A DNA stretch of 56,997 nucleotides from an uncultured Stomatobaculum sp. (GCF_937924975.1 NZ_CALEYG010000048.1:1-56997); one strand, 5' to 3'; shown: positions 1 to 7,874, counted from the stretch's first letter. Numbers and translations: made by a program. Notes: generated from the letters alone by a model not told the origin.

Positions 1-2
1 TT

Positions 3-150
3 TTACTTATCTCTGTAGTGAGAACCGCACTGGACAATCTGAATCACATCTCCGTTGATCCGATACACACGGCACTTATTGCATCAATACATCTGTTCCA
101 GTATTCTAACAACTCTCCTCTAAAATTCCACCTCTTCTTAGTTCTGCCAG
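3..150 (-). pseudogene. Remnant of Txe/YoeB-family toxin gene, frameshifted
   Basis: Read on the minus strand, the last 24 codons before the TAA at 3-5 give RVYRINGDVIQIVQCGSHY-RDK. This is the C-terminal strand pattern and terminal His-Tyr of YoeB/Txe-type mRNA interferases. Upstream, in another frame, comes WNFRGELLEYWNRCID, which resembles the usual segment before the RRI(N/D)xxHRLVY block. The two pieces are joined only by a frameshift and a stop, and no start codon or antitoxin is visible. I infer a decayed toxin gene. The alternative is chance similarity over a short stretch; the C-terminal part is the stronger half. Confidence 0.45.
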
Positions 151-177
151 CTATCATCTACTGTAATAATCTCAGCA

Positions 178-1374
178 CTACTCCCAGCTACACTGCTGTG
201 GATCATACATACAACGAGGATATTTTCCGTAAAGGCCATTCCCATCGCCCATAGCCAAGGGTCGGCAGTCGTCGCAGGCATAGCGAAATTCGCAGTCCCG
301 ACATCCATCCACTTGATCTTTAGTGACTCTCCAATAACCTAGCAGCTTTTCTCGAATATCTTCCTTGGTATCCGTTCGGATATTTCCGCAGGACAAGTCA
401 CGCGCAAAAATACAGGGAATCACATTTCCGGAAGCTGTGATAGAAAACTTGCCAAACCAGCAGCTGTTCCACTGATGATTGACAGCAAAGCCATCCGAAG
501 AGGTTTTAAATCTAGGTCTGCTTATGATGCGCTTTGCGTTAATCTCCGGATCGGTGACCGCATGACTGGACTGCGGGCTGTGTTTCACTGTCCGCACGGT
601 ATCGAAGCCGTTGAAGCGCAGTCCTTTGCCTTCGATATACCCGCGAATTTTCGGCAGCAGATGCTGGTTTTCCCGCATCATCACTACGGCAATGTTCACA
701 GGCACATTCCGCTCATGTAGCAAATCAAGACTGTGATCTAGGCGAGCAAAGCTGCCCTTATGCTGGGTAATATGATCGTGAGATGCTGCATTATGACCAT
801 ATAGGGACACACGAACGCTCGCGCCGACTTCAGCAATGAGGTCTGCCAACGGCTCTGTCAACAAATAGGCATTGGTAAAAATATCAATCCGCTTCATGCC
901 GAGCTCGACTGCATAGCGCAACAATTCGCTGAAACCGGGATGCATGAGCGGTTCACCACCAATAAACTGAAAAGCCTCACAGCCCATGAATTTTAATTGC
1001 TCAAGCACCCTTTTCCATTCCTCTGTGCTTAATTCATTTGCCAGTTCAGACTCACAAGGCAAGCCAAAAGCACCATAGCAATGCAGGCAGCGGCAATTGC
1101 AGCGATTGGTCAATTCGAGCCATGCATAACGGATAACCGGGCGGACTCGATGTTCTACAATGGCACAAGAATGATCATTGACGAGCCCATCCATTTCCAA
1201 AGAATCCAAAAAAGAACTATCCTCCGGTAAAGCTTTACCGGACAAAGCCAGTGAGAGTAGCTGTGTCGCATCCTCATTCAGAGCGTAAACCTGTCCATGC
1301 CGCAAATCGTAAATTGCGCTGGCCTTGCTACCTTTGACCCAACGACAGTGATCAGAGATGCAATAATACTTCAT
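178..1374 (-). CDS. Radical SAM/SPASM protein, probable maturase of the adjacent Cys-Pro repeat protein
   Basis: A 398-residue protein. Residues 1-70 (IYDLRHGQVYALNEDATQLL) resemble the PqqD-like peptide-recognition fold often fused to RiPP maturases. The radical SAM cluster motif C92-x3-C96-x2-C99 (RCNCRCLHC) and the GGEP motif at 139-142 follow. The C-terminus is a SPASM-type domain with Cys at 305, 321, 358, 361, 367, 370, 388 and 395, expected to hold auxiliary iron-sulfur clusters. The start ATG overlaps the stop of the upstream repeat protein (ATGA), so the two are translationally coupled. SPASM radical SAM enzymes commonly install thioether, C-C or epimer modifications on peptides; the chemistry here is unknown. 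The substrate assignment is inferred from coupling and from the Cys-rich partner. Confidence 0.85.
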   Translation of the reverse strand: MKYYCISDHCRWVKGSKASAIYDLRHGQVYALNEDATQLLSLALSGKALPEDSSFLDSLEMDGLVNDHSCAIVEHRVRPVIRYAWLELTNRCNCRCLHCYGAFGLPCESELANELSTEEWKRVLEQLKFMGCEAFQFIGGEPLMHPGFSELLRYAVELGMKRIDIFTNAYLLTEPLADLIAEVGASVRVSLYGHNAASHDHITQHKGSFARLDHSLDLLHERNVPVNIAVVMMRENQHLLPKIRGYIEGKGLRFNGFDTVRTVKHSPQSSHAVTDPEINAKRIISRPRFKTSSDGFAVNHQWNSCWFGKFSITASGNVIPCIFARDLSCGNIRTDTKEDIREKLLGYWRVTKDQVDGCRDCEFRYACDDCRPLAMGDGNGLYGKYPRCMYDPQQCSWE

Positions 1375-2045
1375 GCCTCCTCCAGATAGCGGCGCTTCAA
1401 CTCCAATACCGTATCGGTATACAGCTGTACGGCGTCATTTTCACGATTCTGCTTCACCATTGCAACACAAGGTACAACCATACGCTCATAGATATCCCGA
1501 TAACGTGCAAGACGGTCCGGCATATGATCAATCGCGGAAACAATGGCCGGTGCAATCCGATAATATTCGTCCACCAGCGCGCTGAACTGCTGATCATACA
1601 GTTTCCGCTTATCGCGTAAAACGCGCAGGGTTTGCAGCTCATCGCAATCATCGGGTAAATTCAGTGTTTCCACACAGGCCGAAGTGATAAAGCACCCTCC
1701 ACCAGAGGAGTTTCCCCCATCTCTCCACTGATCCGGATAGCAAGGATTGCAAGGATTGCATTGTTCACTTTCTGTAATCTGATCCGGATAACAAGGATGA
1801 CAGGGATTGCACTGACCACCATCTGTAATCTGATCTGGATAGCAGGGATGGCAGGGATTGCACTGTTCACCATCTGTAATCTGATCCGGATAGCAGGGAT
1901 GACAAGGATTGCACTGGCTTCCATCTCTAACCTCATCAGGTGAGCAAGGATTGCATCCTGCCGAAAGGCTGGCACTAGATACGTTTACATAATTCGCATT
2001 GAGATTATTATACTTATTAATCCCGTTTTGACTCCTCTCCATCAT
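1371..2045 (-). CDS. Cys-Pro tandem-repeat protein with CFI-box C-terminal domain, candidate maturase substrate
   Basis: The start is placed at 2045 because GGAGG lies 10 bases upstream; the longer frame to 2093 has no such site. The 224-residue product has an N-terminal leader-like stretch (about residues 1-30, LNANYVNVSSASLSAG). Next come five tandem repeats (residues 31-111) of consensus CNPCHPCYPDQITDGEQ, the first one shortened. A Gly-rich linker and CFITSAC (residues 118-124) begin the helical domain known as CFI-box-CTERM, with conserved DELQTLRVLRDKRK and VDEYYRIAPAIVSAID segments. There is no signal peptide. The gene overlaps the radical SAM gene by four bases. A peptide-like substrate is inferred; a metal-binding scaffold is the alternative. 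Confidence 0.8.
   Translation of the reverse strand: MMERSQNGINKYNNLNANYVNVSSASLSAGCNPCSPDEVRDGSQCNPCHPCYPDQITDGEQCNPCHPCYPDQITDGGQCNPCHPCYPDQITESEQCNPCNPCYPDQWRDGGNSSGGGCFITSACVETLNLPDDCDELQTLRVLRDKRKLYDQQFSALVDEYYRIAPAIVSAIDHMPDRLARYRDIYERMVVPCVAMVKQNRENDAVQLYTDTVLELKRRYLEEA
1713..1955 (-). repeat. Five 51-bp coding tandem repeats (Cys-Pro motif)
   Basis: On the minus strand a 51-bp unit encodes CNPCHPCYPDQITDGEQ. The three central units differ only in the last residues (DGEQ, DGGQ, ESEQ). The first unit is 14 codons (CNPCSPDEVRDGSQ) and the last ends in QWRDGG. The frame is kept throughout, so the array is a protein repeat and not a CRISPR. Confidence 0.9.
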
Positions 2046-2233
2046 CTCTATTTTCCCTCCATACTCTTCGCTAAACTTCACCATACATAACAAAAATGTT
2101 TTCTTGCCAAGTATAAGCTCTCAACGACTCCTTTCTACTTCTACCGCCTTTTCCAGCCAGATAAACTCTAACTCCTAAAAACTATCCCCTATAAAAATTT
2201 CCCAGCTTTTCCGCCGAAAATTTTTTTACAAGG

Positions 2234-3064
2234 TTAATTTCCGCTCGCGACGCGCTCGCTCATATACATCTTGGCGTCCGGGTGGCGCTGCAGGAGCGTA
2301 ACCGGGAAGGCAGCGCTGACTTCACCGTAAGCTGCGCGGCGAATCACCGAGTAATGCCAGTCGCGGAACATGCCGAGACGCACTTTCTTTGCCGATAGAA
2401 TCTGCTTCATGCCTATGGTCACACAGAGCGAAGGCATGTCCTCGAGCGCGCCGCGAAGGTCACCGATTGAGTTCACCGCGCGGGTCTCCGGCGCAATCGT
2501 GCGGACGCGGGTCGGGAGTGCCGCGAACTCCTCGGGGGAAAGCTCCGGTTGGGGCTCGTTGAATGCGAGATGCCCGGTGATGCCGATGCCGCCGAAGCAG
2601 ATATCCGCGCCGCCGAGTTCTTCCAGCAGCGCATCGCCCTTCTCCGGGTGATGCGGATCCGGGAAAATGCGCTGTTCCTCGGGAATGTTGAGTTCCGGCG
2701 CAATCTTGCTGTATACGGTTCTCTCCATGAAGCCGCGGAAGGAAAGTCTGTCCTCCTTGGCAACCCATTCGCCCTCATCGGTCAGGTACTCGTCCATGTT
2801 GAAGAACCAGCAGTCCTTTAACGAAACCCTTCTCTCGTTCACCAGGCGCACAAAAATCGGGTAGTGTCCCACCGGTCCCACCGGACAAATGAACACCGTG
2901 CGACGTCCAGCAGCATTGTTTTTCTCGATCTCCGTTACCATCTCGAGCGCGAGCTCGTAGAACGCTTCTCCCGGCTCCTTGCAAACCATAATCGGAATCT
3001 TTGCGCCCTTTTCGAGTTCTTCTCTGCCGATCTCATAATAAGAATGATACGAATTTCCTGCCAT
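2234..3064 (-). CDS. Divergent glucosamine-6-phosphate deaminase/isomerase (NagB-like)
   Basis: The start at 3064 (MAGNSYHS) is preceded by GGAGGC; the product is 276 residues. It has the sugar-isomerase fold signatures FNMDEY (Asp91) and GIGITGHLAFNEP (His165, Glu170). In classic NagB the last motif is GxGxDGHIAFNEP, and here the catalytic Asp is Thr163. The phosphate-binding loop LPTGSTP is replaced by CPVGPVGHYP. The gene lies 28 bases downstream of nagA in the same orientation, so it likely acts on amino-sugar phosphates in the cytoplasm, converting glucosamine-6-phosphate to fructose-6-phosphate and ammonia. The altered residues leave the exact reaction open. A separate functional nagB elsewhere in the genome is possible. 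Confidence 0.75.
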   Translation of the reverse strand: MAGNSYHSYYEIGREELEKGAKIPIMVCKEPGEAFYELALEMVTEIEKNNAAGRRTVFICPVGPVGHYPIFVRLVNERRVSLKDCWFFNMDEYLTDEGEWVAKEDRLSFRGFMERTVYSKIAPELNIPEEQRIFPDPHHPEKGDALLEELGGADICFGGIGITGHLAFNEPQPELSPEEFAALPTRVRTIAPETRAVNSIGDLRGALEDMPSLCVTIGMKQILSAKKVRLGMFRDWHYSVIRRAAYGEVSAAFPVTLLQRHPDAKMYMSERVASGN

Positions 3065-3092
3065 GATGCCTCCTTCTCTGCTTTCCCTGTTC

Positions 3093-4250
3093 TCAGTCAA
3101 AGTTACAAAACGCGCCGCGAAGCATGACGCGGTGAATCTCATCCTCTTTCAAAACCAAAAGGTCCGCCTGCTTGCCCGGGGTGAGATTTCCGATTCTCTT
3201 CTCCTCCCCGAGAAGGCGCGCTGCGTTCTCCGAGAGCAGCGAAACCAACTCTGCGGTCGGCCGCCCGGTAAACATTCTCAAGTTCCGGAAGGCGCGCGCC
3301 ATCGTGAGCGTGCTTCCCGCACGGGCAGCCCCGTGCTTTAAGCGCGCGTCACCGTTCTTCACCACAACCTCGTTAACACCGAGCATGTACTCGCCGTCCG
3401 GCAGTCCCGCCGCCATGATGGAGTCCGTGATTGCGATTGCGCGGTCAAGTCCCTTCGCCTGCAAATAGAGGCAGATGCTGCCCGGGTGTAAGTGCAGGCC
3501 GTCCGAAATCATTTCGCAGTAGACCTCTTCCGAGGCGAGCACAGCACCGAAGATGGCGGGCTCATGGCGGTCAAACGGCCGCATCGCGTTGCCTGTGTGC
3601 GTCGCCGCGCGCGCGCCCGCAAAAATGGCGCGCTCTGCGGTGCGGTAATCCGCGTCCGAATGCCCGAGGGCGGTGACAATGCCGAGGGCGCGGAGCTTCG
3701 GAATCAGCTCAATGGCACCCGGCAACTCGGGCGCAAGGGTGATATAGCGAATATGCCCCTCTGCCTTTTCCTGGTAGCGGGCAATCAAGTCATAGTCCGG
3801 CTTGCGGAGCAGGCTCTCCGGCATCGCGCCTTTATGCTTCGGGGATAAAAACGGCCCCTCTAAGTGTATGCCGAGCAAATCCGCGCCCGCGTGCGGCAGT
3901 TTTTTCCAATCGAGGAAGGCCTGAATGGCACGCTCCGTCTGCTCTTCCGTATCGGTGAGAATCGAGCAGAGAAAGCTGCCCGTCCCCTGACGCGCAAAAA
4001 AGCGTGCCAGTTTTTCAAAGTCCTCGGCGCTCGCCGCATTCGCATCCACGCCGACCGCGCCGTGCGTGTGAATGTCCAAAAAAGCCGGTATGACCGCCGC
4101 GCCTCCTAAGTTCAGCACTTCCTCATTTGCAAGCGGCGTGAGGCCTCCTTGGGTCTGCGGCGAGAATGCCGCGATGGTCTCGCCCGTCACGCGGAGATCT
4201 CCCGGCACCAGGCGTTTTTCGTAGTAAAAGGATCCGTTCTTTAAGAGCAT
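3093..4250 (-). CDS. nagA: N-acetylglucosamine-6-phosphate deacetylase
   Basis: A 385-residue amidohydrolase of normal NagA length. It shows LDIHTHGAVGVDANA (metal-binding HxH), EGPFLSPKHKGAMP, LGHSDADY and THTGNAM His motifs, and ITDSIMAAGLPDGEY with the catalytic Asp. NagA removes acetate from N-acetylglucosamine-6-phosphate in the cytoplasm. It is the first gene of a two-gene operon with the NagB-like gene. The start ATG at 4250 has GGAGG about 7 bases upstream. Confidence 0.92.
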   Translation of the reverse strand: MLLKNGSFYYEKRLVPGDLRVTGETIAAFSPQTQGGLTPLANEEVLNLGGAAVIPAFLDIHTHGAVGVDANAASAEDFEKLARFFARQGTGSFLCSILTDTEEQTERAIQAFLDWKKLPHAGADLLGIHLEGPFLSPKHKGAMPESLLRKPDYDLIARYQEKAEGHIRYITLAPELPGAIELIPKLRALGIVTALGHSDADYRTAERAIFAGARAATHTGNAMRPFDRHEPAIFGAVLASEEVYCEMISDGLHLHPGSICLYLQAKGLDRAIAITDSIMAAGLPDGEYMLGVNEVVVKNGDARLKHGAARAGSTLTMARAFRNLRMFTGRPTAELVSLLSENAARLLGEEKRIGNLTPGKQADLLVLKEDEIHRVMLRGAFCNFD

Positions 4251-4731
4251 ATCTTCCTCCCTCCCGTCCGAACTGTACCTGCTCCAGTGTAGTCCATTCC
4301 GGGCACTTTCTCAAGTCTCACGACAATTCAGAGCCTTTGATTTCGTTTTTTTCTGTGCACTATTATGATACTCGATTTTCAAAGTCGACACGGCTCCCCA
4401 CATTGTCAACAAAATAGCAAAGTCACCACCGTCCGCCGACGGTGAAAGGATCTGTGGCGCCGTTCCCCCAAAGAATCTGTGCGCAAATTCGCGGCAGAAC
4501 GCAGCCGTCTTCCCTCCGCTCCGGTTATTATATATTTTTAATAAATTTTTGCATTTTACAGCCAAATCAGCAATGTTTTTCCATGTTTTTACATGTGCTG
4601 TCTGCTTTTCTGAATCGTTTTTACCGTAAATCTTTATTTTATCGCCCGAATATCTGTTTAAAAAGCGACAAGTGTGTGTTAAGATTTACCTGTACAGAGG
4701 GGAGGTGTCTGCTGCAAAAGAGAGGACTATT
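4251..4731. other. Gene-free divergent region between nagA and the lipoprotein gene
   Basis: No convincing gene is seen in these 481 bases. The segment near 4500-4680 is strongly AT-rich and probably carries the promoter of the rightward lipoprotein gene, but I cannot pick a clear -35/-10 pair. A TTGACA hexamer on the minus strand (4404-4409) is a possible part of the nagA promoter, without a good -10. A 7-bp perfect inverted repeat with a 4-base loop (CACCGTC/GACGGTG) sits at about 4427-4444; it has no T-run, so it could be an operator. Confidence 0.5.
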
Positions 4732-5541
4732 ATGAAAAAATTGAGGCAGTTTGCAAGCCTGGTACTGACTGTGGCAATGGCTGTTTCGCTCTGCGCCTGT
4801 GGCGGCACAAAGAAGGCGGAGACCAAGAAGCTGAAGGTCGGCATCTCTTGGTCGGAGGATAATCTCGACACCGCGAAAGACGACTACTGCAATGCCGTCA
4901 TCAAGGCGGGCGGCGAACCTGTCTATCTGGCACAGTTCAAGACGGAAGAAGAGGCAGCGGCAGCCCTGAAGGATCTGGATGCGCTTGTCATGACCGGCGG
5001 CGAGGACATTGATCCCTCCTACTATCACGAGGCCAAGGATCCGCTTCTCGAGAAGACCAATGAAGCGCGCGATGTCTCCGACTATGCGTTGATCAATGCG
5101 GCCATCAAGGCGGATATCCCGACGCTCTGCACCTGCAGAGGCATGCAGTTCCTGAATGTCATCTGCGGCGGAACGCTGTACCAGGACTTTCCGTCCAAAG
5201 TCGAGAGCGACATCATTCACCGCGATCCGAACCACAAGGTCTTTGTCTACCACGACATCACGGTTGACGGCGACAACATTGTGGCGGATGCCTTCGGCGG
5301 CGCGGGTACCTATGAGGTCAACTCTTGGCACCACCAGGCTGTGGACAAACTCGGCGATCACCTGAAGGTCGTCGCCAAGTCTGCCGACGGTATCATCGAG
5401 GCTGTCGTGAAGGATGACAATACCTACTTCATGGGACTGCAGTTCCACCCGGAAGCGCTGATTGTCGAAGACAGCAAGGATGCCTATCTCCCGTTCTATC
5501 AGAATCTCCTCAAAGCGGCAGAAACCAAGAAGCAGAAATAA
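4732..5541 (+). CDS. Lipoprotein with PuuD-type class I glutamine amidotransferase domain
   Basis: The start at 4732 is chosen because AGAGAGG precedes it and it opens a lipoprotein signal peptide: Lys-Arg N-terminus, hydrophobic core, lipobox L-C-A-C with Cys23 followed by GG. The mature part carries the gamma-glutamyl-GABA hydrolase signatures MTGGEDIDPSYY (about 87-98), nucleophile Cys135 in TCRGMQFLNV, NSWHHQ and the His-Glu pair in QFHPEAL. The 269-residue product should therefore be an extracytoplasmic, membrane-anchored gamma-glutamyl hydrolase-like enzyme. PuuD-family members are normally cytoplasmic. A cytoplasmic paralogue is at 18706-19455. Single gene, ended by the terminator at 5621-5659. 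Confidence 0.85.
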   Translation: MKKLRQFASLVLTVAMAVSLCACGGTKKAETKKLKVGISWSEDNLDTAKDDYCNAVIKAGGEPVYLAQFKTEEEAAAALKDLDALVMTGGEDIDPSYYHEAKDPLLEKTNEARDVSDYALINAAIKADIPTLCTCRGMQFLNVICGGTLYQDFPSKVESDIIHRDPNHKVFVYHDITVDGDNIVADAFGGAGTYEVNSWHHQAVDKLGDHLKVVAKSADGIIEAVVKDDNTYFMGLQFHPEALIVEDSKDAYLPFYQNLLKAAETKKQK

Positions 5542-5620
5542 GTAGTTTTTTGCATCTGTATCGGATTCAACGTTCCTGATACCTTATGACTGACCCTAAG
5601 GCAGCAGCATCGCCCCCATG

Positions 5621-5659
5621 AAAAAAAGGAATCCCGGATAAACTTCGGGATTCCTTTTC
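5621..5659. terminator. Bidirectional rho-independent terminator
   Basis: GGAATCCCG and CGGGATTCC form a stem of about 9 bp around a short loop. The plus strand continues TTTTC and the minus strand TTTTTTT. It sits between the convergent lipoprotein gene and the MATE gene and can serve both. Confidence 0.85.
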
Positions 5660-5674
5660 GCTTGTAACACTGCC

Positions 5675-7123
5675 TTAACAGCGCTTTTCCGTCAAATACT
5701 TCTTTCGGTAATACAAGAGATACGCGGTATTGATCAAAATGCCAAAGGCCGTCGCGAGCGGCGCCGCGTAGCCAATGTGCCGAAGACTCGCATTCGGCTG
5801 TATGCTCATGAAGAAAGAGAAGGGCAGGCGAACCAGAAAGACCTGCAAGAGTCCCTGCTCCATGGACCAGAGCGTCGCCTCGTGCCCGTTGAAGTAACCG
5901 ATGAAGGCAAAAAGCACGGGGGTTAAGAGCACTTCCGGCGCAAAGCCCTTCAGATAAGAAAAGCTCTTGGCTATGACGGCGCTGTCCGCCGTAAAGACAG
6001 CCGAGAGTAGGTCTCCGTGGCGGAGCACTAGGAAGAAGACCACGATTCCGACAAGTTCGCAGATCCACACACCGGTCACGGCAGCTCTCTCCGCGCGCTT
6101 TTCATCGCCCGCGCCGACATTCATCGAGACAAAGCTTGCGAGCGACTGCATGAGGGCGCTCGGCACCAGCATGATGAAACCGATTAACTTGCTCGCCACG
6201 CCGTAACCCGAGGAGGCCTCAAGCCCAAGGCGGTTCACAAAGGCGCAGATCGCGACAAAGGAACTCTGGGTCAGCAGCTCCTGTAATGCGAGCGGAAAGC
6301 CGATTTTTAGAATACGCGCACTCTGCTCGTTCAAGCGAAAGTCGCTCCGCCGAAAGCGGCAGCTGAGCTGCTTTTTTCGAAGCATCACTAGGGAAAAGAG
6401 CACACTGAGCGCCTGCGCCAATACGGTTGCGAGCGCCGCGCCCGCCACGTTCATACCGAGCACCGCGATAAAGAAGAGATCTCCGACCACATTGATCGCG
6501 CAGGCTACGCCGACGAAGAGGAGGGGCGAATTGCTGTCACCGAGTCCGCGGTAAATGGCCGCAATCACATTGTAGGCGACAATGAAGAAAATGCCCGCGC
6601 CGCAGATGCGGATATAGTCCGCCGTGAGCTGCTTTGCCTCCGCAGGCGCCTGCATGAGTGTGGCAAGCGGTTCCGCAAAGAAAACCATCAGCACAAAGAG
6701 CGCCGTCGAAATCAGGACGAAGATGACAGTCGCAGCGCCGATCAAGGAACCCAGTTCACTGTCCCTTTTCTCACCGAGATAGCGACTGATTAAAACCGTG
6801 ATGCTCATGGCCGAACCGCTCACCATGAAGGTAATCAGGTTCAGAATCTGGGAACCGGTCGACACACCCGATATCCCCGCCGTGCTGCCGTAGCGCCCCA
6901 CGATCAGCAGATCGACCGCGCCGTACATCGCCTGCAAAATCAAGGCGCCGAGCACGGGCAGCATGAAGAGAATCAGTTTTTTCGGTATGGAGCCTCTGGT
7001 AAAATCGCTGTTTTCCGACAGGCGTCCGCTCACTTCCTGCGCCGCTCCTCTCTCTTTTTCTGCCTGTTCTGACAGCTCTGTTTTCATTTCTGCTCTGATT
7101 TCTTCTCCGCGTCCTTCTCTCAT
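5675..7123 (-). CDS. MATE family multidrug efflux transporter
   Basis: A 482-residue integral membrane protein. It begins with a hydrophilic tail of about 45 residues, followed by the MATE pattern GSIPKKLILFMLPVLGALILQAMYGAVDLLIVGRYG and around twelve hydrophobic segments in two homologous halves. MATE proteins export cationic drugs and metabolites in exchange for Na+ or H+. The ATG overlaps the stop of the upstream marR gene (ATGA), so the pair forms a regulator-pump operon. The long charged N-terminal tail is unusual; an internal start nearer GSIPKK is possible, but the overlap favours the listed one. Confidence 0.88.
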   Translation of the reverse strand: MREGRGEEIRAEMKTELSEQAEKERGAAQEVSGRLSENSDFTRGSIPKKLILFMLPVLGALILQAMYGAVDLLIVGRYGSTAGISGVSTGSQILNLITFMVSGSAMSITVLISRYLGEKRDSELGSLIGAATVIFVLISTALFVLMVFFAEPLATLMQAPAEAKQLTADYIRICGAGIFFIVAYNVIAAIYRGLGDSNSPLLFVGVACAINVVGDLFFIAVLGMNVAGAALATVLAQALSVLFSLVMLRKKQLSCRFRRSDFRLNEQSARILKIGFPLALQELLTQSSFVAICAFVNRLGLEASSGYGVASKLIGFIMLVPSALMQSLASFVSMNVGAGDEKRAERAAVTGVWICELVGIVVFFLVLRHGDLLSAVFTADSAVIAKSFSYLKGFAPEVLLTPVLFAFIGYFNGHEATLWSMEQGLLQVFLVRLPFSFFMSIQPNASLRHIGYAAPLATAFGILINTAYLLYYRKKYLTEKRC

Positions 7124-7581
7124 CTCTTCTCCTCTTCTTCACTCCCGTGGAGCAGCGCGTAGACCTTTTCAATGCAGGCAATCATGGTCTCCGCATCGCT
7201 CGCCTCTATGCCGCCGAGTTTCGCCTTGAGCCCCGCAAAGTAATCCCGGTCGTGTTTCTCATAAAAGCACTTCCCCGCTTCGCTGAGGCGCACGGCCACA
7301 TAGCGTCTGTCCTTGCCGTCCGTCTCCTTTTCAAAATAACCGCGCTGGGTCATTACCTTGACCGCACGCGTGACCCCCGGGCGGGGAAGCTTCAGTGCAG
7401 CCGCAATATCGCTCACATAGACCGCTTTCTGCGCAGCCGCGAGCTGTTCCACCGCATCCAAAACGCGCATCTCCGTACTGCTAATGCCCTCCGGCAGCTC
7501 CGGCTGCAGTTCCCAGATGCGCTTTGCAAGATACATCGCATCCATCATACGCTTGATTTTCCGCTCGTTCAGTGCTTCCAC
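7120..7581 (-). CDS. MarR family transcriptional regulator of the MATE operon
   Basis: A winged-helix protein of about 153 residues: LPEGISSTEMRVLDAV, then the recognition-helix region SDIAAALKLPRPGVTRAVKVMTQRGYFEKETDGKDRRYVAVRLSEAGK, typical of MarR. The GTG at 7581 is preferred because AAAGGAGG lies just upstream; a TTG at 7602 is an alternative start. The gene is transcribed from the promoter at 7621-7649, with palindromic sites at the transcription start. Autoregulation with release by a drug-like ligand is inferred from family and layout. Confidence 0.88.
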   Translation of the reverse strand: MEALNERKIKRMMDAMYLAKRIWELQPELPEGISSTEMRVLDAVEQLAAAQKAVYVSDIAAALKLPRPGVTRAVKVMTQRGYFEKETDGKDRRYVAVRLSEAGKCFYEKHDRDYFAGLKAKLGGIEASDAETMIACIEKVYALLHGSEEEEKR

Positions 7582-7595
7582 AGCGCCTCCTTTTA

Positions 7596-7649
7596 TTATC
7601 AAAGATAATTATCGTAGGTTATTATATTCCGACAGCTTTCGGCTGTCAA
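7596..7649 (-). promoter_or_regulatory. marR-MATE promoter with palindromic operator
   Basis: On the minus strand TTGACA (7644-7649), a 17-base spacer and TATAAT (7621-7626) make a consensus sigma-A promoter. Just downstream, over the expected start site, is the perfect palindrome GATAATTATC (7604-7613). It overlaps a second inverted repeat TTATC-AAA-GATAA (7596-7608). These are good candidates for the MarR binding site. Confidence 0.8.
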
Positions 7650-7819
7650 GCGACAGATAGCCCTCCCCCGTACCGGAAAGCCGAACAAAATGTTGTCATC
7701 CGCAAAACCTCCGAAAAACATGGCAGTTCTTCCCGAAAAAACAGGGTAGCACGCCGGAAACAAAGCTCACACCACAGCTGTATTTCTCAAATGACAGGTT
7801 TCGGACAAAATCTGCGAAC

Positions 7820-7864
7820 AAAAAAGAGCCGCGGCGAAAGTTCCCTTTCGCCGCGGCTCTTTTC
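7820..7864 (-). terminator. Rho-independent terminator of the ABC exporter operon
   Basis: A long GC-rich stem (GAGCCGCGGCGAAAG paired with its complement) and a 5-base loop are followed on the minus strand by TTTTTTG. It sits 10 bases downstream of the second ABC gene. The interval 7650-7819 holds no gene that I can support. Confidence 0.88.
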
Positions 7865-7874
7865 GTATTCGAAT

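Noticed and set aside
1713..1955. Direct repeats with about 51-bp period, CRISPR-like at first sight
   Set aside because: The repeats are contiguous, keep one reading frame and encode a Cys-Pro peptide unit; there are no variable spacers.
4427..4444. Perfect hairpin CACCGTC/GACGGTG as a terminator
   Set aside because: Neither strand has a T-run after it and no gene ends there; noted only as a possible operator.
4639..5448. A 269-codon open frame on the minus strand
   Set aside because: It is antisense to the lipoprotein amidotransferase gene, whose signal peptide and catalytic motifs are convincing.
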